Origin: Aricia agestis | Taxonomy: Eukaryota > Arthropoda > Insecta > Lepidoptera > Lycaenidae | Length of the DNA stretch: 64,000 nt | Reading direction: 5' to 3' | NCBI RefSeq assembly: GCF_905147365.1 | Contig: NC_056416.1 | Location: 3,864,001-3,928,000, forward strand | In this document: in pieces, positions 10,633 to 20,846 of the stretch | Layout of the letters: every line of letters begins with the position of its first letter | Numbering within the stretch: the stretch's first letter is position 1 | The notes under the pieces: model-generated | What the model saw: the letters and a program-made list of their open reading frames with translations, nothing else | What the model was told of the DNA's origin: nothing | Databases searched by the model: none | Translations under genes and position numbers: made by a program

Positions 10633-12199
10633 TAGAAGAATTCATAGAATTAAAATTCAGTAACTTACTCATTATTTCCATCTCAGTAAAAGTATCGATA
10701 ATTGCAGAGACACACCATTCCAAAAAAAAACTTATAACACTTTTAATCTTTTCCGAACACTTCAATCTCTTACAAAATAATATATCCTTAATTTTGTCCA
10801 GTAAATAACTAAACGACTTATTATCTTTCCTAGCGTCCGATGATTCACCTCGATTATTATCACACCTCTCCGTTCCCGTGTTATCATCAATTGTGGAGTT
10901 GTCGCGGTGTCGCGATCGGTTGTTGTCGATGTTATAGTCTGTCTCCGTGATGTCCTCAGTAATGATATACGGCTCGAGATGCGCGGGACGATCATTTTCA
11001 GCTGCACTGCGTGGTCTCGGTAGCGATGACTCCTCGTCTTCGTATGATGTAATATTTTGTTCAGGTGAATAGCGCTGTTTCCTCTTTGTAGGTACATCCT
11101 GTATTACGCGCTTAGAGCTCTGTGCTACTTCCGGTGGCCGCTGTGGCTTTTTAACAGCTGATGCGTATGAGATTTGCAAAATTGGTGAATCTTGTTGCAG
11201 ACTTATGTTACTAAACGCAGACTTATTCACATTCCCACTATGAGCTGGCGGTTCCACGGTAGGTCGCGGTGAAAAAGGTGGTACATACATAGATAAGGCG
11301 CGTTTATATGTGCAATTAAATTCCGCCATCAGCTCCCGAATCTTCTTTTCCTTAAGGTAAGCCGGGCACGATTTAACTAGGGACATATGGTTGCCCTTAC
11401 AATTTATACACTTATAAGTAGTTGTCTCGCAGTTGGGGTGATTTTCACCACATTTGGGGCAAAATATTTTAAGTGAGGGACAAAGTTTTATCGTGTGTCC
11501 AAATCGCCAACACCGTGAGCATTGCGTTACGGGAAAAACAAAAGGTTCCACTGCTACTCTCAAATTAAAAATCTTAATAACGGGTGGTAAGGAACTACCC
11601 TTAAAACAAATACGAACAGATTCACACTGTTGCCACCCCGACTCTGGAATTCTGCGATTTAATCTTTTTACAGATAAAACTTGGCACTCCATATTACAAC
11701 TTTTAATGCATTCCAATAATTCTGAATCAGGTAAATCTATGTCAATATCTCTTATTATGCCGTAGGACATATTAACTTCATAGGTCTTTTGAATTCTCCA
11801 GCCTTTTTCCTGGAAACTTTGGCATGAAATCAGTTTTTCTGCATCATACTCGTCGTCGAAGCTCACAATAACTTTAAAAGCGTTAACATATTTAACTCGG
11901 TGTATACCTACTATATTTTCCGCAAGAAATAATCGAGCCAGTGCAAACTGTTTAGGCAATATACTTTCTTTACTCGTAATACTAATGTTTATCTTCTCAG
12001 TTTTCCTCTTTTTCCCTCTTCTAACTTCTGTCCAATCCTCCTCCTGAATCGACCTGTTCTCTTCGAAATTCTGTATATTTTCCTCATTATTGAATTGGTG
12101 CAAATCGCTATCTATAATATCTTCTATATTCATACTGTCGCCTCCCATACTAATATTATCCGCAACCTCCTCATCCTCTTGAACTACGTTCTCACTCAT
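10625..12199 (-). CDS. LINE ORF1: Gag-like nucleic-acid-binding protein
   Basis: This 524-residue protein should coat the element RNA. An acidic N-terminus (about 1-57) leads into a basic patch (RRGKKRK near 60-66), then a region of RRM-like size and pattern (about 75-220). Three zinc knuckles follow: 227-240 (CX2CX4HX4C), 247-257 (CX2CX3HX2C) and 264-278 (CX2CX3HX6C). This triple set is usual for ORF1 of I/Jockey-type LINEs, although the middle one is two residues short of the usual spacing. The C-terminal third is rich in S, R, D and N and looks disordered. The ORF is intact, begins at an ATG after a short 5' UTR, and shares eight bases with ORF2. Confidence 0.92.
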   Translation of the reverse strand: MSENVVQEDEEVADNISMGGDSMNIEDIIDSDLHQFNNEENIQNFEENRSIQEEDWTEVRRGKKRKTEKINISITSKESILPKQFALARLFLAENIVGIHRVKYVNAFKVIVSFDDEYDAEKLISCQSFQEKGWRIQKTYEVNMSYGIIRDIDIDLPDSELLECIKSCNMECQVLSVKRLNRRIPESGWQQCESVRICFKGSSLPPVIKIFNLRVAVEPFVFPVTQCSRCWRFGHTIKLCPSLKIFCPKCGENHPNCETTTYKCINCKGNHMSLVKSCPAYLKEKKIRELMAEFNCTYKRALSMYVPPFSPRPTVEPPAHSGNVNKSAFSNISLQQDSPILQISYASAVKKPQRPPEVAQSSKRVIQDVPTKRKQRYSPEQNITSYEDEESSLPRPRSAAENDRPAHLEPYIITEDITETDYNIDNNRSRHRDNSTIDDNTGTERCDNNRGESSDARKDNKSFSYLLDKIKDILFCKRLKCSEKIKSVISFFLEWCVSAIIDTFTEMEIMSKLLNFNSMNSSNG

Positions 12200-12313
12200 T
12201 TTGCATATGGATTAGTATTCAGTACCTAACGGCACGATAACACGCGGCGGCGCGCGAGCGCACCGACGGTAACCGGTATGCGAATCGTACAACGCGCAAT
12301 GCAATTAATGCGA

Positions 12314-12348
12314 CACGTCCTAGTCATGCGGTGTTAGGAACTGAACTG
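12314..12348 (-). promoter_or_regulatory. LINE internal promoter: Inr plus DPE-like element
   Basis: The inferred 5' end of the element, read on the minus strand, begins CAGTTC. Counting its A as +1, GGACGTG occupies +28 to +34 (plus-strand 12314-12320). The downstream promoter element (RGWYV at +28 to +32) paired with an initiator is the known promoter type of several Drosophila LINEs. The exact spacing supports the position of the 5' end deduced from the target-site duplication. Confidence 0.6.
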
Positions 12349-12363
12349 TCAATTCTTATTTTT

Positions 12364-15300
12364 AAATGATAAACAGTGTACTAGTTCATAGAGTTGTTCT
12401 GACTGTAGATGATGAATATGCCACAGAAAGGCATGCAGATAAAAAAATGCAATAACTTTTTGTGGATCGCGTGCAGTCGGAGCAGCTCGTTAGCTCACAT
12501 TAACACCGGGTGACTTGTTTTTGTGACAAATCACACCCGCCCGCGCACCTCACTTAGCATAGCGTTTGCGAGTATGTACTAACTTTGCAATATTTACTGT
12601 AACAGCTCAAGTAGGTGTAGTAGAGCACAATAAAGGATCTATAATTACCTATATTTTAAAGTTTTTATCTTAAGTACACCGCACATTACATTCCGGAATA
12701 AAAATTATTCCATACCAACCCTTGGTCAATAAGAGACTGCAATCGTAATAAAGTGAATGAACACAAAAAAACGTAACCATACTTCCAATAATCATTACTA
12801 AAGGTCTATTTTCTTCGGGCATTGCACTGTACAAAAACATGTTTAATAAGACTGCAGTTCAAGAATGTCTATCATTTAATACAATTATGCACACAAACCT
12901 CAAAGTCTATTTCATTAAAATAAGTTGGACAGCAGCATCCCTAACCACTTATTTTTAATCATACATCAATAACAAGTTATATTAATAACCGTCCTATGAA
13001 AAACGATCCGTTTTTCCGTTACTTCAAATGATTTTATATGTATAGCATCACGGTGTTGAATTTCATTATAATTACTTTGATTTTAAGATCAAAACTGAAG
13101 AGCAGTAAAAGCCCCAAGAACAAAACATTGTATTACTATAATGTCTGCATACTCAGATAGAGCTTTTTAATTTTTATTAAGTACTTTAAAAAATTCTATA
13201 CCCTTTAACATTCGTCTAGGACCTAGGTTGTAACTTGTTAGCATTCATTGAACAAAAGCGTACGCAAAGCTCCATTTGAGTATTTTCCTGAATATGTAGA
13301 GCAGCTATTCAAGCTTCCAAACTCTAGCCACCAAAACATTGAGCAGCCTGCCCGGTTTACTTTGTAAACAAAAGTTATCGTGATCCATAACAGGGAAACG
13401 AGTTCGTTACTGTCGGAAGCCATTTGCTGAAAAAACAAAACGCTCCGTGTTCACTGCTAAACTTAATTAACACTATCTATTTAATCTATAGATTTATAGC
13501 ACTTTGCAATTAAACATTTGTTTATTAATGATACAGTTAATTTGATATAAAAAAGTTTGCCTTTCAATTAATGTAAACCTTAGGTAAAAGTTACAACTTT
13601 GGTTGTAGGTATGAAAATACTTAAGTCTTGAAAATTTTATTTCATTGCAATATTTCAGAATTGAAATTATTGTCAATGAGACGAAGCGATTCAAAAAGAT
13701 ACGACAATTTATATTTTGTTGGCTAACGAATTTACGCAGTAATGATAAGGTGCCAAAACAATTACTGGCAATACTTATTTGTATTTTCCAAAGAAAGCAG
13801 AATTATAAAAAACTAATAATGATTGCGATAAGGTAGAGTGTTCCACAAACTGCAATGGAAAATGGCGTATTTTATCAGGCGTTATCACCTGCAAGCGTAA
13901 TCTCATCCAACTGAACACCAATATTAAATTTTATATCGGATATTGAAAGTACGTGCTAGAGATAGCCCGATATTGCATCAAAACGCGATTTACATCAATT
14001 TCTTATTTATGAGATCAACATTTGCATTACAGAGACTTGTACGCACGGAGTTTCACAGATTTTACGATAGCCATCTCCTTGCACTGCGTTTGATTTTATC
14101 TATTTTCCCAAATAGCGGCATTGCAACATGAATGGCCGTCATTTATAACTATATTGATGATAAATTTTTCATTACTTTGTGAAAGGTGTAAAATCTTACA
14201 TTATAAAATACTTTCATATTGCAACAATTTCTCTTTTTACAATTGTCAATTCTCTTTCAACAATATCCATCTCCATCCAATCAAGCCTTTTCTAGGCCTT
14301 CGGTAATGCCATTTTAGTTGGCAACAAAAAATTCGCCGTCGGCTCGTCACTACGCGAAAACGGATCACGATGTCAGCGACCTCGGGGCTCGGCAGCTAGA
14401 CGAATCGAAATTATAACCACACATAGATAAATCACGCGAACAACGCTGCAGTCTGTCATACATGATTCACGCCATCACCGTCTGGGTGACGACGATCATT
14501 ATTTTTACCGACTCTTCCTCATTACTTCTGAACTTTGTGTGTTGTGGCTAAACATTAACATTCTCTACCTTTCGGATTTGCACATCAAAAAGACCTGTTG
14601 GAGAAGAATATTCCAAAAATGTTTAGATATTTCGGTAACATCTATTAGCCTGTCCCAAGATTAAAAGCCTGTGTGGATTACACATTAAAATATCAAGTAA
14701 GTTTTAACATGAAAGTTTGAAAGTCGAATGGACATCGTTTCCGATGCAGTCGCCCACACAACTGGTAAACATCGCTGCAGTCAGTCTTCGTGTATCGCTG
14801 ATTCTCTGATTAATGTTGGTACACGAGCGAGGGCGGCTAATGATACAATATGGACAATTGTTCATGTCATCGAGCTAACTAACCGTGTCACCTTGTAAAT
14901 TAATATCTGATCCATATTGTCTAGTGCATAATGGAATCATGTTATTAATTATCCTTCTGACTAGATTAGCCGTCGAAGCCAGAAGTATCATCGATAGAAC
15001 AACTGTCAGACGTTCTCTCAAAATATGATTTTTTCTGTCTCTTATTCATGCGATTCGGGGACTCGCAAACAAACTCATTAAAGTCGAAACGAAATTTCCA
15101 TTTATGAAACATTTAATATTCACGTAGTGCAAAGATGACGGCAACGTCGTTGACGATAACTCTCGGCGTTATGCTTTCACATTTAGTGAGATAATCGGTA
15201 TCATTTGGCTCGGAGCTGAGGAGCGAAATCGTGTCCGTCTGCACGGTAATTGTATCGCCGTTATGAACGAAAGGAGGCGGACCGTTCTACATTAGAAACA

Positions 15301-17082
15301 ATGAACATTTCTCATTGTTTTTATGCAGACTTTTGATTTGAGTCCCAATTACTCTAAGCTCGGACGGATAAAATAGAGACAAGTTGTTCGATATAATTCA
15401 AACGTGATAGCAAAGAATAAATTTTAATTTCACGCTTTTACAACTTAAAAGGAAAAGTATACAATAAAACATAGATACATACAAGGAAGTTAGACGAATA
15501 TAAATCATCAAGCTTTTAAGTCTATGGAACGATTAAAGTCAAGTAATGAACTGTATAACGGCCATCAAAAGGCCATAAATCATTGGCCATCGAGAATCGC
15601 ATCGCCCCTGCAGTACCGGCGCTTCATTTGCGACCCCGCCCTTTGACTCGGTGGCAATCACTCGCAAATTACTATTTCCGAACAAACGATACATTCGACT
15701 AACCGTTTAGCTAACGAGTTTCAGGTTCTAGTTTCGATAACTGAAGTGATATGAGTGATGAGACTGATGAGCGATGATACATAGGTTTTAATTTCAATTC
15801 AATTCTCTATATGGATATGTCACGAACATATAGAGCGAAATGTTATGAGGCTTCTGTCTCTGGAACTGCTAATTTCGCAAGGTGTACCACAAGGCGAAGT
15901 CCTAACGTTTCTAATTTATGTAAAGGTGTTTTAAATATTTTAAAGTAAAACTTGATATCATTAAATACTTCTGCAAATCTGCATATATGTATGACAAAAA
16001 TTACTGGGTCTAGTTAATAATACCCAGTAAGTACGTTATAATAGCTATATAAATACGCTTTGTAATTAATTATGACCGCCATTTTTAACATACACAAAAC
16101 TATTCTTTTAGTCGTAAAGTTGATATAAACGATAAACAACAATTATAAAATAACAATACAGAACAAAATATGTTGCACAAAATTTTCAGTCGGACAAAAT
16201 CTCAGTTGTTAAACTCTAGGATCCAAGACATTAAAAATTAATTCCACACTTCGTACGTTAAGTTGTACATTCTACATCTCCTTACAATAAAAATGTCAAT
16301 GCAATGCCGTTTCCATTGCGGTTAGTGACCCGTCCTTTAAAATACGCTTGCAGTCTTCCCACGCCTGCTCCAAGATATCTCTGTATTTACTGCTTCACTA
16401 ATAAATACCAGATAAATGCTTATTTAAATTGCAGATAACTTGTCCTCGTGTTAAAATAAAACAAGGCGAAATGTGCCGTACAATTAATAAAGAAAATACC
16501 GAAGTTGTAATAAATGCAAATTACCAATTTAAAATTTGAAATGGATAGACAAAATTGCATATTCAATTGTAAAGTTTCTAAATGTACTGAAAAAGTAAAT
16601 AATAACTAAAACCAGGTCAAACGATAAGATTAGATCTACTAGATCAACATTTACAGTACAAACAGGCTTTATTTATGTTGCTAATGAGCTATCAAGACGT
16701 GGATCTGCACAAGCTTTATTACGACTGGAGTCGTGAGAGAAAGATGTTGCAGCTAAAGCAACAAATACCAATGATATTTAAACTAAATCAAGAAAGAGCG
16801 TTTATCTTATAACTCTCACGTATTTCAAATCAAAGCAGTTCCTACTTCAGAGAAAGCATAATAAAAATTATAACAGAAAATAAACATAGTCGAGATGATG
16901 AATCTTTTCTTATCTATGCTGATCAAATACATCGATCATCAGAGACTTATCAGACTCGTAATCGAGATATTGTGCATCTTTGTCAGTCATTACAGTCATT
17001 CCAGTCCTTACAGTCTTATCTGTACCTTTGCAAGCAAAATTATACATTGCAAAAAAGAAAAATAGCGGAAGGAAAAAATATT
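12364..17082. other. Unassigned non-coding stretch
   Basis: No gene is confidently recognised. The region is AT-rich with short open frames only. One minus-strand open frame at 15113-15286 is listed separately. A short (CATTACAGT)-type repeat lies near 16,985-17,020, just before the twin palindromes. Confidence 0.4.
15113..15286 (-). other. Possible terminal exon, unidentified
   Basis: A 57-codon frame without an ATG is open from 15286 to a TAA at 15113-15115. It is preceded on the minus strand by TTTCTAATGTAG, which could serve as a weak 3' splice acceptor. Its translation is mixed and soluble-looking (for example GDTITVQTDTISLLSSEPND) and not low-complexity. I recognise no family. A chance open frame is quite possible. 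Confidence 0.15.
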
Positions 17083-17194
17083 AGTGAGATCTAAACATAT
17101 TAAGGGAAAATGCCAATGTAAATATGCAATATATGTATATACATATATTGCATATTTACATTGGCATTTTCCCTTAATATGTTTAGATCTCACT
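17083..17194. repeat. Perfect 112-bp palindrome, zero loop (left of a pair)
   Basis: The 56 bases from 17083 to 17138 are followed immediately by their exact reverse complement to 17194, centred on GTAT|ATAC. I compared both arms base by base and found no mismatch. A transcript from either strand would fold into a near-perfect 56-bp hairpin, and the DNA could extrude a cruciform. A second palindrome of similar size starts three bases later. Confidence 0.95.
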
Positions 17195-17197
17195 TAC

Positions 17198-17313
17198 ACC
17201 GACTTACAGAATGTCAGACTGCCTTTATTTTGTAATACATTGATACTCTTTATATATATAAAGAGTATCAATGTATTACAAAATAAAGGCAGTCTGACAT
17301 TCTGTAAGTCGGT
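17198..17313. repeat. Perfect 116-bp palindrome, zero loop (right of a pair)
   Basis: The 58 bases from 17198 to 17255 are followed by their exact reverse complement to 17313, centred in a TATATATATA run. No mismatch was found. Together with the left palindrome the order is arm A inverted, A, TAC, B, B inverted. No flanking duplication or transposon terminus is evident. Confidence 0.95.
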
Positions 17314-19010
17314 CACAGCTCCGAGTTACGAGCGACTTTCATGAGGATGTTTCACGTCCTCCGCCTGCGCCTTCTTAACATACAATCTGTGCGATTGTGC
17401 GCCCCACAAGCACAATGCCCCAAGAAATCCCACATCGTGAGTCACCGGCGCCATACGGGCCTGTTTACAATTGCCACAATTAATGGCACTCACGAAACTC
17501 ATCTTGCCATCCGAACCGATTTTCCCACAAAACACTCGGAATCAGATTCCCAGAGATTTTTCACATGTCTGTTTTTGTTAACGAGGCTTATCAAAATGTT
17601 TAAATCTAAATATTTATAAGTTTTATAACTCTCTCGATACGTGGGCTTAAACTAATTTAGAAATGTATAAAGGTGTATAAATAAAATACTTGTAAGTTGC
17701 AAGTTTCAATTTTGCAGTAACTTCGAAATAAGACATAAAATAGTTGCTGATTTAGATAGAGGAGAGAAAAATATGCAACATACAAAGGTCTCTACTATTT
17801 ACACAGAGAAAAATTAAAAAGGCATACAATAGTGAGCAGATAATGTAATGACGTCGATAAATAAGTATAGACAAGTTATTTTATGGTCTCTACGGATCAG
17901 TAAATGTAGGTACCGGTCCATTACCAGCCATGTCTCAATTTTACCGTGTGGGTACATACGAGTATGTTTTGCTCCTCGTCTTCACGGCCCACCAGATTAC
18001 TAGGAAACAATGAAGCATGACGGTATTACGAAGTACATGTTGGGTTTTAATAAGGCACGAACATAACCAACTTTATAAAGTGTTGATTGTTGGGTAACAA
18101 ACGTAACGTTTGCGAGGTCGTGATATAAATTGAACAAAGTTTTTAGTGGTGATGATTCATTGTCGGTATCTACTGAACTTGAGGTGTTGAGAATGGAAGC
18201 TTACAATAGTAGCTAACAAGCTTCGTTGTGGTTCCATTGTGGGGCTCATAAATCTATAATTGACTAATTAGTATAAACGAAATAGTTTATCAGCAATGTT
18301 TTGGTAATTTAGCTTTTATCAGCAGCTTTCTGCTACAAATCACATACAGCGTGCCTGATCAAACTTTCAACCTCAGATATTTATCAGTATATCAATGTGT
18401 AACTTATAAAAATAACAATTATCTCATCATGGCTGTAAAATTACGAAGCCTGTAACGCATTTGGTATACGTGAATCGTATAAGTAACCGTCTAGAGTTCT
18501 AGACCAAAACAATCGGTGTCCATGTAACCATGTAAGAGGAAAATTGTAGTGCGAATTATTATAGGAGCCAAGGCCAAGGTGGATACTAAATATATTAAAT
18601 TGAGTCATAATGTCTCTAAATATAGTAAGCTTTAAAAGAAATCAAATAAATAGATAAGATTTAGCAATACACTTTTATTTGATAATTTTTGATTTGAAGA
18701 TTTAGCAATACACTTTTCATTGATAATTTTTGAAATCTCAACAAAGTGATTTCAAACTTTTACTAAATACTGCGTATGGAAAGAATTGTTTACGATTCGT
18801 TCACGTGATAAATAAATGAATTGCGTGCTGAGGCCGAGGCCAAGAGAAATCGAATATTGCACTAATATTGGGTCAACATACGGAATTCGGAACACTTCTG
18901 TAAGTACTTGACAAAAAATAAATAGCTAATATGAGGATATTGGTTACATTCGTAACTTTATTAACTGAATCCATTTTCATCGTAGAGACAGTCGCACTCA
19001 GATACATTTC
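17314..19010. other. Unassigned non-coding stretch
   Basis: No gene is recognised. A minus-strand frame at 17326-17535 begins at the palindrome border but has no recognised domain. A ~45-bp direct repeat (GATTTAGCAATACACTTTT at 18658 and again at 18701) is the only repeat structure. Confidence 0.35.
18658..18735. repeat. Direct tandem duplication, unit about 43 bp
   Basis: The phrase GATTTAGCAATACACTTTT followed by a variant of ATTTGATAATTTTTGA occurs twice in tandem with a few differences. It is a local duplication with no coding content. Confidence 0.6.
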
Positions 19011-19389
19011 ATTAAATTAATTACGCCTCCGTGGTCTAGTGGTATAGAGCGCGGCTCTTGACTCGGAGGTCGTGGGTTCGATTCCCGCGTTGGAAACATG
19101 TTATTTCCAAGTTTGGTTAGGACATTACAGGCTGACCACCTGATTGTCTGACAAGTAAGATGATCCATGCGTCGGATGGTCATGTAATAAGTCGGTCCTG
19201 CGCCTGATCTCTCGCCAGTCGTGTCGGTCTTCCGTCCCACTGGGTTATGAGAGTAAAGGAATAGAGAGTGCTCTTGTGTACTGCGCACACACTTGGGCAC
19301 TATAAAATTACTCCTGCGTAGCTGGCCTGGTTTCAATGAAACCGGCCACCGTCACCGAAACCGGTGTGGGAGCTATTATTAAATTAATT
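19011..19389 (+). mobile_element. tRNA-derived SINE with perfect 12-bp duplication
   Basis: The element body is 19023-19377 (355 bp). It starts with a tRNA-like head that contains an A box (TGGTCTAGTGG, 19032-19042) and a B box (GGTTCGATTCC, 19075-19085), the internal RNA polymerase III promoter. A ~280-bp tRNA-unrelated body and a short ATT-rich tail follow. ATTAAATTAATT flanks it exactly at 19011-19022 and 19378-19389. The tRNA head is complete, so this copy could be transcribed. A second, 5'-truncated copy lies at 51,541-51,879. Confidence 0.9.
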
Positions 19390-19419
19390 TAAACATTATT
19401 AAATCATCATTAATTTAGA

Positions 19420-19471
19420 CTAGGGAGAGGCCTTTGCCCAGCAGTGGGACTGCATAGGCTCTTAAAAAAAA
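19420..19471 (+). mobile_element. LINE 3'-end fragment (RTE-like C-terminus)
   Basis: The bases read GAGGCCTTTGCCCAGCAGTGG and then a stop and an A run. Translated, they give AFAQQWDCIGS followed by stop. This resembles the last residues of ORF2 in RTE-like lepidopteran LINEs (compare YVQQWTAIA at 55,2xx). It is a severely 5'-truncated insertion or the tail of an older copy. Confidence 0.5.
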
Positions 19472-19480
19472 TCAAACATC

Positions 19481-20080
19481 TCTGGAAGTAGAGGTATAAG
19501 TCGTGTTTGCAACTTGCTTTTAATGATTTGAAAGAGTTGCTTCAAATTCTTTAAACACGAACAATTAAAGTTAGTAATTACTTACTAACATATTTTGTTG
19601 TAACTTGTAACTACCAGTCGGATAGTTACATAAAACAAAGCCAGAGTTCATTCACTCCAAACAAAGTGATACACCGATAATTTTAATAGCGTTTTTATTC
19701 GAGATAAACCGAAGCATATTCAAGTACAATTTAGCGTGCAGTTCATTTAAATAACTAAGTTTTTATTCATTTTAAAATGGTTTGATAAACGAAATGAAAA
19801 CAATAATTCTCTTTATAAAAAGTAATTATTTGTGTTCGGTCTCTTTTACTTTATAAGTAGTAACGTCGAATTAAAATTTTATGGTGTCAAATTACACTCA
19901 AGTCTTATTTAGACACGACCCTTTTTACGTATACATAAAACACTTTTTAAAAATATTTTACCAACATTTTACTCTAACATTTTGTGTGGACTGCTGGAAA
20001 AGTCTTTGATATTCAGTCTTAAGATATGCATAATGACATCGCGTTTTAATTCAAACTTCTAAAAACTTCAAAGTTTTTAC
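19481..20080. other. Unassigned non-coding stretch
   Basis: AT-rich sequence with no recognised gene or repeat boundary. Confidence 0.4.
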
Positions 20081-20846
20081 TTTTTTAGGGTTCCGTAGCC
20101 AAATGGCAAAAAACGGAACCCTTATAGATTCGTCGTGTCTGTCTGTCTGCCCATCCATATGTCACAGCCACTTTTCTCCGAAACTATAAGAGCTATACTA
20201 TTGAAAATTGGCAAGTAGATATAGTCTGTAAACCGCATTAAGATTTTGATACAAAAATGGAAAAATTATAAAAAATTTAGGGGTCAACATACAACTGAAA
20301 CAATTATTTTTTTTCATCTAACCTATACGTGTGGGTAGTTTTTATAAAACTACCAACGAAATTTGGTTTGGACGATATCTAGCAAGTAGTTTTTCTTATA
20401 CGTCATAAATGGTAAACCTTAAACCAACAAAAAAAATATTTTTCATTTAACCTATACGTGTGGGGTATCTATGGATAGGTCTTTAAAAATCATATTGAAG
20501 TTTCTTATATAATGATTTTCTAACGTGAATAGTTTGCGAGAGAGACTCTTCCAAAGTGGTAAAATGTGTGTCCCCCCCCCTCTAACTTCTAAAGTAGGGG
20601 CATGATAAATCTAAAAATAATATATGATGTACATTACTATAAAAACAACCAACGAAATTTGGTTTGGACGATATCTAGCAAGTAGTTTTTTTTATATGTC
20701 ATAAATGGTAAACCTTAAGTTAATTTTCATTAAATCAACTGAAATATAAAAATAAATCAAAAACCTTTTAATTTCATTAAAATAAACCTTATTGCTGCTG
20801 CGGAACCCTTCATGGACGAGTCCAACTCGCACTTGGTCGCTTTTTA
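20081..20846 (+). repeat. Dispersed repeat, copy 1, with internal duplications
   Basis: The left end reads TTTTTTAGGGTTCCGTAGCC and the right end GAGTCCAACTCGCACTTGGT. The same two ends occur inverted at 50,486-50,961 with different internal sequence, so this is one non-coding family in two orientations. Inside, a ~72-bp block beginning AACGAAATTTGGTTTGGACG occurs at 20,352 and again at 20,649. An 'ACCTATACGTGTGGG' block also repeats. A TCTG-type microsatellite lies near 20,118-20,145. I recognise the ends as common in Lepidoptera but do not know the transposon class. Confidence 0.65.

Larger units (their letters stand above)
6791..12363 (-). mobile_element. Full-length I-superclade-like LINE with target-site duplications
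   Basis: A complete non-LTR retrotransposon lies on the minus strand. From its 5' end it has about 149 bases of 5' UTR, ORF1 with three zinc knuckles, ORF2 with AP endonuclease, reverse transcriptase, RNase H and a C-terminal CCHC, a short 3' UTR with a stem-loop, and a 30-base A tract (T30 at 6801-6830). The same sequence, TCAATTCTTATTTTT, occurs at 6791-6805 and 12349-12363 and is the target-site duplication; its T-rich end blurs into the poly(A). RNase H after RT argues against Jockey proper and fits the I, R1 or LOA group. Neither ORF has a stop or frameshift, so this is a young and possibly active copy. Confidence 0.93.

Noticed and set aside
17326..17535. Minus-strand frame beside the twin palindromes
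   Set aside because: No family recognised and both strands are open; not enough to call a gene.
19023..19095. Stand-alone tRNA gene
   Set aside because: The tRNA-like sequence continues into a SINE body, has a target duplication and recurs at 51.5 kb.
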